From UBA2040 sp965660955 (GTDB taxonomy: Bacteria > Bacteroidota > Bacteroidia > Flavobacteriales_D > Crocinitomicaceae), in NCBI GenBank assembly GCA_965660955.1, contig CBFIBY010000140.1:1-6975 (forward strand): DNA of 6,975 nt, in the 5' to 3' direction. Both the position numbers and the translations under genes were made by a program. The notes under the pieces were generated by a model. It did not search any database and was not told the origin of the DNA. It saw nothing but the letters and a program-made list of their open reading frames with translations. Numbering within the stretch: position 1 is the stretch's first letter; each line of letters starts with the position of its first letter. Shown one piece after another: positions 1 through 6,657 of this stretch.

Positions 1-2
1 TG

Positions 3-1880
3 TCAGGAAATATGAACACCGTACTCGAGGGCGAAAAAGTAAACATGAGCTATGGAAACGTAGACATATATCGTGAAGGGAAATTAGTTAAAACTGTACT
101 TACGGATGAATTGGGGAATTTCAATGTAAAATTGGATACAGGAACCTATGAATGTGTTCTCAACTACGATGGATTCGACGCGGTAAAAAAGACCATTACA
201 GTTGGAGGAGATGAAACAGCTGATTTTAAAGTAGCTGAAACGGAAAAAGGCATAGCAAAACTAAAAAAGGAGAGAGCCAAAACAGTCGCCTATGAAGAAA
301 TAATCATGAGCGAGTCAAGCCACATATCCACAGATGCCGTAGGTGGATCTGTTTATTCGTATTCTGCTGCTCCAATGCGATACAGCGCAGATATTGACTT
401 GGGTGCCAAATACAAAGATTTCATTGTCGGAAAAGGGGGAGGCTCAGGATCACTGACGGCTGGCGAAGTCAACGATTTTTCGAAATGGTCGCTCTGGAAA
501 GAATATAGTACAGGCGTTTTCGCCGAAACGATTAAAAACTGGGACCTATTTCCAAAAGGAAGATATACCGTACAATTACAGAACCGAGATGGATTGCCAA
601 TTGCAGATGCAATCGTGAAATTGCTCGTTTCAGGGAAGAAAGTTTTCCAATCCAGAAGTGACAACACAGGTAAAGCAGAATTATGGTTGACGATTAAAAA
701 CGAGACACCTGAAGTCAAAGGAAAGCTGAGCATAGAAATTGAAAAAAACGGCAAAAAGGAAAAAATTGACCGAATTACTGCTTTCGAGGATGGTATGAAT
801 CATGCGAAATTGAACATCGACTGCGAGCAATCACAGCTCGTGGATATCGCCTTCGTATTTGATGCAACCGGCTCAATGGGCGATGAATTACGTTTCTTAC
901 AGAATGAAATCAAACAAATCATTTTTGATTCGAAAAAAGTCGATGATCGTTTGAACTTCCGATTTGCAAACGTCTTTTATCGTGATACGAGAGATGCTTA
1001 CATCACCAAAAATATGCCCTTTACGCGAATTCTTACGCAAGCCAATTCCTATATCGATGAACAAAGCGCTGGCGGCGGTGGAGATACTCCTGAAGCTGTT
1101 GAAGCCGCTTTGGATGAAGCACTGAACAAATTAGAATGGAGCGAAGAGGCAAGAGCTCGATTGCTGTTTTTAATGCTTGATGCACCCCCACATAATACTC
1201 CAGAAATCCGAACGAAAATGGAAAAACTGATTCGTTTGGCGGCGGAAAAAGGAGTGCGTATCATTCCAATTGGAGCAAGCGGAATGCAAAAAGATACGGA
1301 ATATTTGATGCGAATGTTGGCTCTTGGAACAAACGGAACGTACACTTTCTTGACAAATCATAGTGGCATTGGCGGAAATCACATTGAACCGACAACCGAT
1401 AAATATGATGTCGAAACATTAAATCAATTGATGGTGCGATTAATCAAAAGTTATACGTTTATGCCCGATTGTCAATCGCAAATTCAAGATCCGCAATTGC
1501 CGTATCCAGATTCAATTGTACAGTACCCGTTCGTTGATTCACTTCGTGATTCCTTGAACAACGTGGTCGTTGATTCATTGGATAACCCAGTAATTGACTC
1601 AACCCGTTTCAATCCTCGCGATACTTCGGACAACATCAACATCACTTGGAAATATTACCCGAATCCAACCCATGGAATTGTCAATGTTCTTGTTGATAGA
1701 GACATCGACGCTTTATATATTACCGACATTATGGGGAAAGAAATTATGGTTTTGACCGAAATATATAAAGACAGACCGAAACAATTTGACTTGTCACAAT
1801 ACCCAACCGGAATCTATTTGATTCGCTACCAAGTTGGAAAGAAATGGTTGACTGGAAAGATTGTCCTCACACAAAGTTAA
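3..1880 (+). CDS. Secreted VWA domain protein with T9SS type A sorting tail (5' end missing)
   Basis: Residues are numbered from the first in-frame ATG at base 12. The frame is open to the window edge, no signal peptide is visible, and the first domain already lacks its opening strand, so the true start is probably upstream. Order: carboxypeptidase-regulatory-like beta domain (about 1-75, with TDELGNF and GTYEC); a linker; an LTAGEVNDF segment (148-156); an Ig-like domain (about 184-270, DNTGKAEL); a VWA domain (about 278-485). The metal-site (MIDAS) residues are visible as DATGS (D285, T287, S289), T359 in GGGDTPEA and D390 in LDAPPH. A Pro/Asp/Ser-rich linker (about 488-545) leads to a T9SS type A tail (546-622) with YPNPT and a final KIVLTQS. 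Such proteins cross the inner membrane by Sec and the outer membrane by T9SS, and are anchored or released outside. VWA domains usually bind protein ligands through a divalent metal; the ligand here is unknown. Confidence is high for the domains and low for the biological role. Confidence 0.9.
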   Translation, partial: SGNMNTVLEGEKVNMSYGNVDIYREGKLVKTVLTDELGNFNVKLDTGTYECVLNYDGFDAVKKTITVGGDETADFKVAETEKGIAKLKKERAKTVAYEEIIMSESSHISTDAVGGSVYSYSAAPMRYSADIDLGAKYKDFIVGKGGGSGSLTAGEVNDFSKWSLWKEYSTGVFAETIKNWDLFPKGRYTVQLQNRDGLPIADAIVKLLVSGKKVFQSRSDNTGKAELWLTIKNETPEVKGKLSIEIEKNGKKEKIDRITAFEDGMNHAKLNIDCEQSQLVDIAFVFDATGSMGDELRFLQNEIKQIIFDSKKVDDRLNFRFANVFYRDTRDAYITKNMPFTRILTQANSYIDEQSAGGGGDTPEAVEAALDEALNKLEWSEEARARLLFLMLDAPPHNTPEIRTKMEKLIRLAAEKGVRIIPIGASGMQKDTEYLMRMLALGTNGTYTFLTNHSGIGGNHIEPTTDKYDVETLNQLMVRLIKSYTFMPDCQSQIQDPQLPYPDSIVQYPFVDSLRDSLNNVVVDSLDNPVIDSTRFNPRDTSDNINITWKYYPNPTHGIVNVLVDRDIDALYITDIMGKEIMVLTEIYKDRPKQFDLSQYPTGIYLIRYQVGKKWLTGKIVLTQS

Positions 1881-1905
1881 CCTGTCGTTTGATCGCGAAA
1901 AAGTT

Positions 1906-1940
1906 AAAGGAGTCTAAATTTTAGACTCCTTTTCCCTTTT
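1906..1940 (+). terminator. Intrinsic terminator after the VWA gene
   Basis: A perfect 13-base inverted repeat, AAAGGAGTCTAAA (1906-1918) and TTTAGACTCCTTT (1920-1932), lies 25 bases after the stop codon. In RNA the usable stem is about 10 bp with an AU-rich loop. It is followed by a pyrimidine run, TTTTCCCTTTT. It separates the VWA gene from the regulator, so the two are probably transcribed separately. The reverse strand also has T-rich sequence after the stem, so it could work in both directions. Confidence 0.85.
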
Positions 1941-1993
1941 CTGCATTTTCAGAATCCTTTACTTCGCACATATCGCTATCTTTATCCTTCCAG

Positions 1994-3721
1994 ATGAAAA
2001 TAAAGCTCGAGCAACATATAATCTCCAAAATTGTAATTCTTTTCGTCACAATTCTATTCACTCTGCCTGCATGGTCACAAAAATCAAAGTTTGCTTCTTT
2101 GTCTTTTGAAAATTTAGGCGATAGTATTGAAAAATATGTACAAAACGATTATGCGAAAGGACTTAAATTTTCTAAAGCCTATTTAGAAAAAGCTCAAGAA
2201 GAAAAAAATCTCAAAAAGGAAGGACAAGCGTTAGAATATATTGCTTCTTCCCACCTCTACAATAATCAATTGAAATACGCCAAGGAAACATTTGCCACCT
2301 ATCTTCAACTGGCCAAGAAAACAAAGAATGATGAGCTGTATATCCGAGCGCATATTCTTGGTTCTGATTTAGAACTCAACACACCAAATGGTGCTCAGGC
2401 CGCTAAATACTTGGACATTGCTCTGAAAAAAGCACGAGAATCCAATAATAAAATGTGGACAGAAATCGTGCTCAACAAAAAATCTTTGTTGCTGACGATA
2501 AACGGCGAAACCGAAAAAGCTATTCAAGCCCACAAGAGAACCGTGAACTATTTGATGAACAAAGAAACGGACTCTATTTATACGGAGGAAGTTAAAAACG
2601 GCAATGTATTGGCAGCAATTTTCATGCTATGTCATTCATACCGAACGGCAAAAAATCTTGATTCAGCAAAGTACTATCATTCAAAAATGCAACCGTACGT
2701 TTCAGGAGCAAGTTCTTGCTCCCAAATGTATTATCACATCAACAAAGGCGAAAATGCATTTGAAGAAGGTCAATATAAAGAGGCAAAAAAGTCTTATCAA
2801 CATGCGCAAGGTTTGTGCGACAAGGACATGCCGCTTTTCGATTTGAATATGACTTTCCGGTATGGAAAAATTGAAAACAAGCTAGGAAATTATAAGGAAA
2901 CCATTCGCATTTTAAAAAAAGGTCTCGACGATTATGGCGTGAAACCTAACGAAGAAGGCTATATGGATGAGTATTATAAAATACTCGCCGGGGCGTACAA
3001 AGAAACAGGCGACTTTGAATTGGCCAATACCTATTTTGAGAAATACATCAACACCAAGAAAGAGTTTTCTCAAATTCAGGATGATATTTCATCCACATTA
3101 CGTGAGAAAGAAATCAAAGAGTTTAAAGCAGAATTGAAAAAACTGGAGGAGGAAAAACGTTCTAAAAATATTGCAATAAATATTCTAATTCTAGGAAGCT
3201 CAGTTAGTATTCTGATTCTACTTATGCTGTTACTCCGTTTCTATCGAATTAGAAAAAGAAACGAAGTTCGGTTTGAGCATTTGATGTCTAAATTGAAAGA
3301 GAAAGAAAATAAGGTTATCGATTCAAAGGACATTGATTTAGAAGAGTCTTCCACAAATGAAATTGCCGCCGATGTTACACATCAAATATTAACTGGATTA
3401 ACGGAACTAGAAGAAAAGAAATATTACTTGCGTCAAGACTGTAATTCCTATAATGTAGCGAAGAAAATCAAAACCAATACTTCCTATTTATCCAAAGTGG
3501 TAAATCAAGAATTTGAGAAAAACTTCAATACCTATATCAACGATTTACGTATCAATCATGCTATTATTCAGCTAAAAGAGGACAACAAGTTTCGCTCCTA
3601 CTCCATTCAATCCATTGCAGAAGAAATTGGCTATAAAAGCGCCGATTCTTTTACCAAATATTTCAAATTAAGAACAGGTTTGAATCCTTCATTTTACATC
3701 AAACAACTCAATCAGTTGTAG
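1994..3721 (+). CDS. Membrane-spanning TPR/AraC-type transcriptional regulator
   Basis: The 575-residue protein has an N-terminal export signal (hydrophobic core about 13-26, then AWSQ, likely cleaved near 28-29). A helical TPR region follows (about 35-355; one clear unit is AGAYKETGDFELANTYFEKY from 332). Next come a charged coiled coil (about 366-391), one transmembrane helix (about 393-414) with positive residues after it (RFYRIRKRN), a linker, and an AraC/XylS-type domain (about 484-575). The second helix-turn-helix reads YSIQSIAEEIGYKSADSF (536-553), followed by FKLRTGLNPSFY, typical of the family. The inferred topology is TPR sensor in the periplasm and DNA-binding domain in the cytoplasm, giving a one-protein signalling route. 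The signal sensed and the target genes are unknown. The start is the first ATG in frame and directly precedes the signal peptide. No Shine-Dalgarno site is seen, as is usual in Bacteroidota. The gene lies between a terminator and a repeat-rich gap, so it is probably transcribed alone. Confidence 0.9.
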   Translation: MKIKLEQHIISKIVILFVTILFTLPAWSQKSKFASLSFENLGDSIEKYVQNDYAKGLKFSKAYLEKAQEEKNLKKEGQALEYIASSHLYNNQLKYAKETFATYLQLAKKTKNDELYIRAHILGSDLELNTPNGAQAAKYLDIALKKARESNNKMWTEIVLNKKSLLLTINGETEKAIQAHKRTVNYLMNKETDSIYTEEVKNGNVLAAIFMLCHSYRTAKNLDSAKYYHSKMQPYVSGASSCSQMYYHINKGENAFEEGQYKEAKKSYQHAQGLCDKDMPLFDLNMTFRYGKIENKLGNYKETIRILKKGLDDYGVKPNEEGYMDEYYKILAGAYKETGDFELANTYFEKYINTKKEFSQIQDDISSTLREKEIKEFKAELKKLEEEKRSKNIAINILILGSSVSILILLMLLLRFYRIRKRNEVRFEHLMSKLKEKENKVIDSKDIDLEESSTNEIAADVTHQILTGLTELEEKKYYLRQDCNSYNVAKKIKTNTSYLSKVVNQEFEKNFNTYINDLRINHAIIQLKEDNKFRSYSIQSIAEEIGYKSADSFTKYFKLRTGLNPSFYIKQLNQL

Positions 3722-3726
3722 CTTTT

Positions 3727-3762
3727 TCCTCCCCCTTTGGAGAGGGATCGAGGGGGAGGATA
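3727..3762. repeat. GC-rich palindromic repeat after the regulator gene
   Basis: TCCTCCCCCT (3727-3736) and AGGGGGAGGA (3751-3760) are perfect 10-base inverted arms around a 14-base loop, 5 bases after the stop codon. The block is much richer in G and C than its surroundings. It resembles short palindromic intergenic elements I recall from Flavobacteriales genomes, but that recollection is unchecked. The T run lies before the stem rather than after it, so it is not a standard terminator, though the hairpin could protect the 3' end of the regulator mRNA. Confidence 0.7.
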
Positions 3763-3851
3763 CCCTAAATTTCGAAACGAAACATTCCAGTTTAACTACA
3801 CCCCAAAACGAATAAATCGTTACAAAATCATAGCTTGACAATATCACCTAT

Positions 3852-3890
3852 TATCCTCCCCCTCAGTACTCTTCCAAAAACGATTGGAAG
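3852..3890. repeat. Inverted partial copy of the GC-rich repeat, with an adjoining hairpin
   Basis: TATCCTCCCCCTC (3852-3864) is the exact reverse complement of GAGGGGGAGGATA (3750-3762), a 13-base match about 90 bases away. Directly after it, CTTCCAA (3871-3877) and TTGGAAG (3884-3890) form a 7-bp hairpin with a 6-base loop. With the copy at 3727-3762 this makes a pair of related elements in opposite orientation, as in REPIN-like or miniature mobile elements. Confidence 0.55.
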
Positions 3891-3960
3891 GTGGAAGCTG
3901 CAAAAATCACCCGAAATTTATAAAAATCGGGTTAACTATATCTCTATTGTTGCAATGATG

Positions 3961-3974
3961 TAAATTGCAATTTA
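3961..3974. promoter_or_regulatory. 14-base perfect palindrome, candidate operator
   Basis: TAAATTGCAATTTA is a perfect palindrome that covers the TTG of the proposed promoter. A dimeric repressor bound there would block RNA polymerase. Its central TTGCAA also occurs at 3950-3955. A palindrome of this length is expected by chance about once per ten thousand bases, so its position is the main argument. Confidence 0.25.
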
Positions 3975-3995
3975 ACTTGCTGCTTTATAGGTTTT
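3965..3995 (+). promoter_or_regulatory. Possible Bacteroidota-type promoter for the small protein and peptidase pair
   Basis: A TTG (3965-3967) lies 20 bases before TAGGTTTT (3988-3995), which differs from the Bacteroidota -7 consensus TAnnTTTG at the last base only. Transcription would begin near 4002, giving a leader of about 120 bases before the small protein gene. The match is reasonable, but such short signals are common in AT-rich DNA. Confidence 0.3.
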
Positions 3996-4014
3996 TACGA
4001 CTTGATTCTCCTTC

Positions 4015-4109
4015 CCGAATTTCGGAAAATTGGGGATACTTTCCTTTTATTAAGGAAAAAGACGTCGCATATTTGTCTTGTCGAAAGCGACAAACTGTAC
4101 AGCAAATAT
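4015..4109 (+). promoter_or_regulatory. Structured 5' leader of the small protein and peptidase transcript
   Basis: Several perfect stems fall within 95 bases: CCGAA/TTCGG (4015-4025), TTTCCTT/AAGGAAA with a 5-base loop (4040-4058), and TTGTCG/CGACAA around an AAAG loop (4078-4093). The last is nested in an outer stem ATATTTG (4069-4075) / CAAATAT (4103-4109). A competing pairing GTCGC (4064-4068) / GCGAC (4087-4091) would break the inner hairpin. The block ends 14 bases before the ATG at 4124. It matches no riboswitch that I recognise. Confidence 0.35.
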
Positions 4110-4123
4110 TAAAAACAAACAAC

Positions 4124-4240
4124 ATGGCAAATCAAACAAAAACCAAAAACAAAATCCTCCTCGTGAAATTCGGGATTGGAATTGTAGCGGGCATCGTTGG
4201 TTATGTCCTTATTAAACTTATTAATCATCTCTATAATTAA
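4124..4240 (+). CDS. Small single-pass membrane protein (38 residues)
   Basis: The protein has a polar, basic N-terminus (MANQTKTKNK) followed by one hydrophobic helix (about 11-34, ILLVKFGIGIVAGIVGYVLI) and a short tail, KLINHLYN. It looks like an inner-membrane protein rather than a cleaved export signal, because there is no cleavage site and the helix runs almost to the end. I recognise no family; it vaguely recalls other tiny Gly-rich membrane proteins of Bacteroidota, but has no cysteine. The ATG at 4124 follows an A-rich stretch typical of Bacteroidota initiation sites. The frame stays open upstream to a TTG at 3965, but that longer reading would run through the hairpin cluster and looks non-coding. 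The stop is 6 bases before the peptidase ATG, so the two are probably co-transcribed. The protein may act with the peptidase, or its translation may simply open the peptidase start. Confidence 0.65.
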   Translation: MANQTKTKNKILLVKFGIGIVAGIVGYVLIKLINHLYN

Positions 4241-4246
4241 ACAATC

Positions 4247-6520
4247 ATGAAAAAAGCAAGAACATTATTTATCGCAATGGCTGTATTCGTTTTAACCAGC
4301 TTTTCTATTTCTGCGCAAGAAATTGCAGGAAGTTGGAAAGGCGCTATTAGCTATCAAGGAATGGAGGTTGAAATGATCTTTAACATCACGGAAACCGAAA
4401 ATGGTTTAGCAACAACAATGGACGTCCCCATGCAAGGCGCAACGGATATTCCGGTCGAAAAGACTGTGCTTGATGGAAACAATTTGACAATCGCATCAGA
4501 AAAAATGCAATTGACTTTCAAAGGTGAGGTTTCAGGTGATAAAGTTGTTGGAACCTATTCTCAAATGGGCAAGGACTTTCCGATGACCTTAGCGAAAACA
4601 GTTAAAACTCTTCCCGGAAATACCGCATTACCTTCTTCAGATGCAGAATTGGCAAAAATTGCAGCAATGGAAACGGGTGAATTCAAATATTCAGTGGAAG
4701 ACTTTTTCCAAAACCCGAAAGCTTCTTCGTTCAAACTTTCACCGGATGGTAAGTACTTTTCCTACTTAAAAAGAGGTGATGATAGCAAACGTACGCTTTT
4801 CATCAAAGAAGTTGCGACAGAGAAAGAGTCGGCTGTGGTTACCGAAGGAGAAGATTTAATCAAAGGATATTTCTGGGCAAGTAACGAACGACTTCTTTAT
4901 CTGCAAGACAAAGGTGGTAACGAAAACTTTCATCTGTTCGGGGTCAACTTAGATGGGTCAAACAAAAAAGAACTCACTCCATTTGACGGAGTCAAAGTAG
5001 GCGTATTAGCAGTGATGAGGGAGCAAAAAGACCATATCATCATCCAAATGAACAAGGAAAATAAGCAATACGAAGAACCGTATAAACTGAACATCAATAC
5101 GGGAGCAATTGAAAAATTATACACGGTTAAGGAAGATGAAGATCCAATTGCTGGTTACGATTTCGACAAGGATGGAAATTTGCGCGGGCTTACACGAATT
5201 GTTAATGGTGTTGAATCAGAAGTTTTCTACAAAATTGACGGTGAATTCAAAAGTTTGATGCAATTGGAAATGGGAACTGGATTTGGCGTGATGAGTTATA
5301 ATTATGCAACCAAATACGAACACGATGCTTATGTTGCTTCAAATGTCGGAAGCGACAAAATGGGAATTTTCTTATATGATTTAAAAGAAAACAAAGTCAT
5401 CAAAGAGATTTTCCAAGACAAAACATTCGACGTTTCGGATATTCGTTTATCCAAAAAACGCAACTATGAATTGGACTATGTGATGTATAACGGAGAAAAA
5501 GTAACACTTCTTCCAAAAAGTGCGACGTACAAAAAGATTCATGCACGATTGAAAAAAGAATTTGGCGATAAAGAATTCTACACGACATACAGTTCAGAGG
5601 ATGAAAACTTAATACTTTTGGTGGTAACAAGCGACAGAATTCCCGCTGAGTATTATACCTACGACGTGAAAAAAGACGAAGTGAAATTGTTGTACAAATT
5701 GCTTCCTCAATTAAAAGAAAACGATATGGCAATTATGCGCCCTATCAAATTCAAAAGTCGGGATGGCTTGACTATTTACGGGTACATTACTTTACCGAAA
5801 GCGGCACTGGATGGACAGAAAGTCCCGATGATTGTTATGCCACATGGTGGACCACAAGGTGTGCGAGACAGCTGGGGGTTCAACCCTGAAAGTCAAATGT
5901 TTGCTAGTCGTGGTTATGCAACTTTGAACGTCAACTTTAGAATTTCTGGCGGATACGGGAAGGAATTCATGACTGCTGGTTTCAAACAGATTGGTCGAAA
6001 AGCCATGGATGATGTGGAAGATGGAATTGCATATGTACTGAAACAAGGTTGGATTGACGAAAATAAGATTGCCATTTTCGGAGCAAGTCACGGTGGATAT
6101 GCCGTACTCCGCGGAATGACAAAAACTCCAGAATTATACGCTTGTGGAGCAGATTATGTAGGCGTGTCGAACTTGAACACCTTCATGAACACCATTCCAG
6201 CGTACTGGGAGAAGTACAGAGAGTATTTACATAAATCATGGTACGATCCGAATATTCCGGAAGAAAAAGCAATCATGGATGAAATTTCACCTGCACTGCA
6301 CACAGATTTATTTCAAAAACCTTTGTTCGTCATCCAAGGAGCAAACGATCCACGAGTAAACATAGACGAAGCGGATCAAATCGTTAGTAAACTCCGAGCA
6401 CGCGGAATAGATGTTCCCTACATGGTGAAATACGATGAAGGTCACGGATTCTACAAAGAAGAAAACCGAATCGAAATGTACAAGACCTTGATGGGATTCT
6501 TTGCGCTGCATTTGAAGTAG
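4247..6520 (+). CDS. Exported S9 family (prolyl oligopeptidase-type) serine peptidase
   Basis: The 757-residue protein begins with a Sec signal peptide (1-23, ending SISA before QE). An extra beta-rich domain follows (about 24-117, IAGSWKG to FPMTLAKT). It resembles a domain often found before alpha/beta hydrolases in Bacteroidota (recalled, not checked). A beta-propeller region follows (about 150-500, with SFKLSPDGKYFSYL), then the catalytic alpha/beta-hydrolase domain (about 510-757). The catalytic triad is visible: S614 in GASHGG, D701 in GANDPRV and H733 in DEGHGF. The PHGGP motif (532-536) matches the family's oxyanion region. S9 enzymes of this type cut short peptides, the propeller limiting access to the active site. 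With its signal peptide it should act in the periplasm or at the cell surface, probably in peptide breakdown. Substrate specificity cannot be read from the sequence. Usual relatives lack the first domain and are about 100 residues shorter. It lies 6 bases after the small membrane protein gene. Confidence 0.93.
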   Translation: MKKARTLFIAMAVFVLTSFSISAQEIAGSWKGAISYQGMEVEMIFNITETENGLATTMDVPMQGATDIPVEKTVLDGNNLTIASEKMQLTFKGEVSGDKVVGTYSQMGKDFPMTLAKTVKTLPGNTALPSSDAELAKIAAMETGEFKYSVEDFFQNPKASSFKLSPDGKYFSYLKRGDDSKRTLFIKEVATEKESAVVTEGEDLIKGYFWASNERLLYLQDKGGNENFHLFGVNLDGSNKKELTPFDGVKVGVLAVMREQKDHIIIQMNKENKQYEEPYKLNINTGAIEKLYTVKEDEDPIAGYDFDKDGNLRGLTRIVNGVESEVFYKIDGEFKSLMQLEMGTGFGVMSYNYATKYEHDAYVASNVGSDKMGIFLYDLKENKVIKEIFQDKTFDVSDIRLSKKRNYELDYVMYNGEKVTLLPKSATYKKIHARLKKEFGDKEFYTTYSSEDENLILLVVTSDRIPAEYYTYDVKKDEVKLLYKLLPQLKENDMAIMRPIKFKSRDGLTIYGYITLPKAALDGQKVPMIVMPHGGPQGVRDSWGFNPESQMFASRGYATLNVNFRISGGYGKEFMTAGFKQIGRKAMDDVEDGIAYVLKQGWIDENKIAIFGASHGGYAVLRGMTKTPELYACGADYVGVSNLNTFMNTIPAYWEKYREYLHKSWYDPNIPEEKAIMDEISPALHTDLFQKPLFVIQGANDPRVNIDEADQIVSKLRARGIDVPYMVKYDEGHGFYKEENRIEMYKTLMGFFALHLK

Positions 6521-6527
6521 ATATTTA

Positions 6528-6657
6528 GACTCAAGACTAAAAGTTGAAAGGACTCAGGACGAAGTAAATTGCTTCGGTTTTGAGTCCTTTTTTAGTATTT
6601 TGGCTAAAAAGTAAAGTACACTGCGTCCTTTCGTCATGAATTGTTATGTCTTGAGTC
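6528..6657. repeat. 10-base inverted repeat bracketing the terminator
   Basis: GACTCAAGAC (6528-6537) and GTCTTGAGTC (6648-6657) are exact reverse complements that flank the terminator. Near copies lie inside it: GACTCAGGAC (6551-6560) and TTTTGAGTCC (6578-6587). The right arm lies 7 bases before the methyltransferase start codon. This may be a small repeat element that carries the terminator, or two copies of one repeat unit. Confidence 0.5.
6536..6596 (+). terminator. Intrinsic terminator after the peptidase gene
   Basis: AAAGGACTCA (6547-6556) and TGAGTCCTTT (6581-6590) form a perfect 10-bp stem, with an inner CGAAG/CTTCG stem (6560-6564, 6572-6576) and an outer ACTAAA/TTTAGT pairing (6536-6541, 6591-6596). 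Six T residues (6588-6593) follow or overlap the stem end. It should end the small protein and peptidase transcript and separate it from the methyltransferase gene. Confidence 0.85.

Larger units (their letters stand above)
3722..4123. other. 402-base non-coding region with repeats and a structured leader
   Basis: No convincing gene is seen here. From left to right it holds a GC-rich inverted-repeat element (3727-3762), a second inverted copy of part of it (3852-3864), small hairpins at 3807-3821, 3871-3890 and 3909-3932, a 14-base palindrome (3961-3974), a possible promoter (3965-3995) and a cluster of hairpins just before the small membrane protein gene (4015-4109). The first part looks like an intergenic repeat element. 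The second part looks like the control region of the downstream gene pair. Confidence 0.6.

Noticed and set aside
353..1382. Minus-strand open frames inside the VWA gene
   Set aside because: They lie opposite conserved VWA and Ig-like coding sequence and show no domain features of their own.
1977..1984. TATCTTTA as a -7 box for the TPR/AraC regulator
   Set aside because: It matches seven of eight consensus bases but has no TTG at the right distance, and the transcript would be nearly leaderless.
2604..2846. An 80-residue open frame inside the regulator gene
   Set aside because: It lies in another frame of a well-supported gene and has no recognisable features, so it is a shadow frame.
3727..3760. 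GC-rich hairpin as an intrinsic terminator of the regulator gene
   Set aside because: No T run follows the stem on the + strand; the only T run lies before it. I list it as a repeat.
3835..3854. TTGACA and TATTAT as a sigma70-type promoter
   Set aside because: The two boxes are only 8 bases apart instead of about 17, and Bacteroidota use a different promoter consensus.
3965..4123. Longer reading of the small membrane protein from a TTG at 3965 (91 residues)
   Set aside because: The extra 53 residues would come from a TTG that overlaps the palindrome and would run through the hairpin cluster. They show no domain or signal character, and the ATG at 4124 gives a clean membrane protein.
4930..6511. 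Minus-strand open frames inside the peptidase gene
   Set aside because: They lie opposite the propeller and catalytic domain coding sequence and have no recognisable motifs.
6596..6603. TATTTTGG as a -7 box for the methyltransferase gene
   Set aside because: It is a poor match to TAnnTTTG, and the upstream TTG candidates are at the wrong distances or inside the terminator stem.
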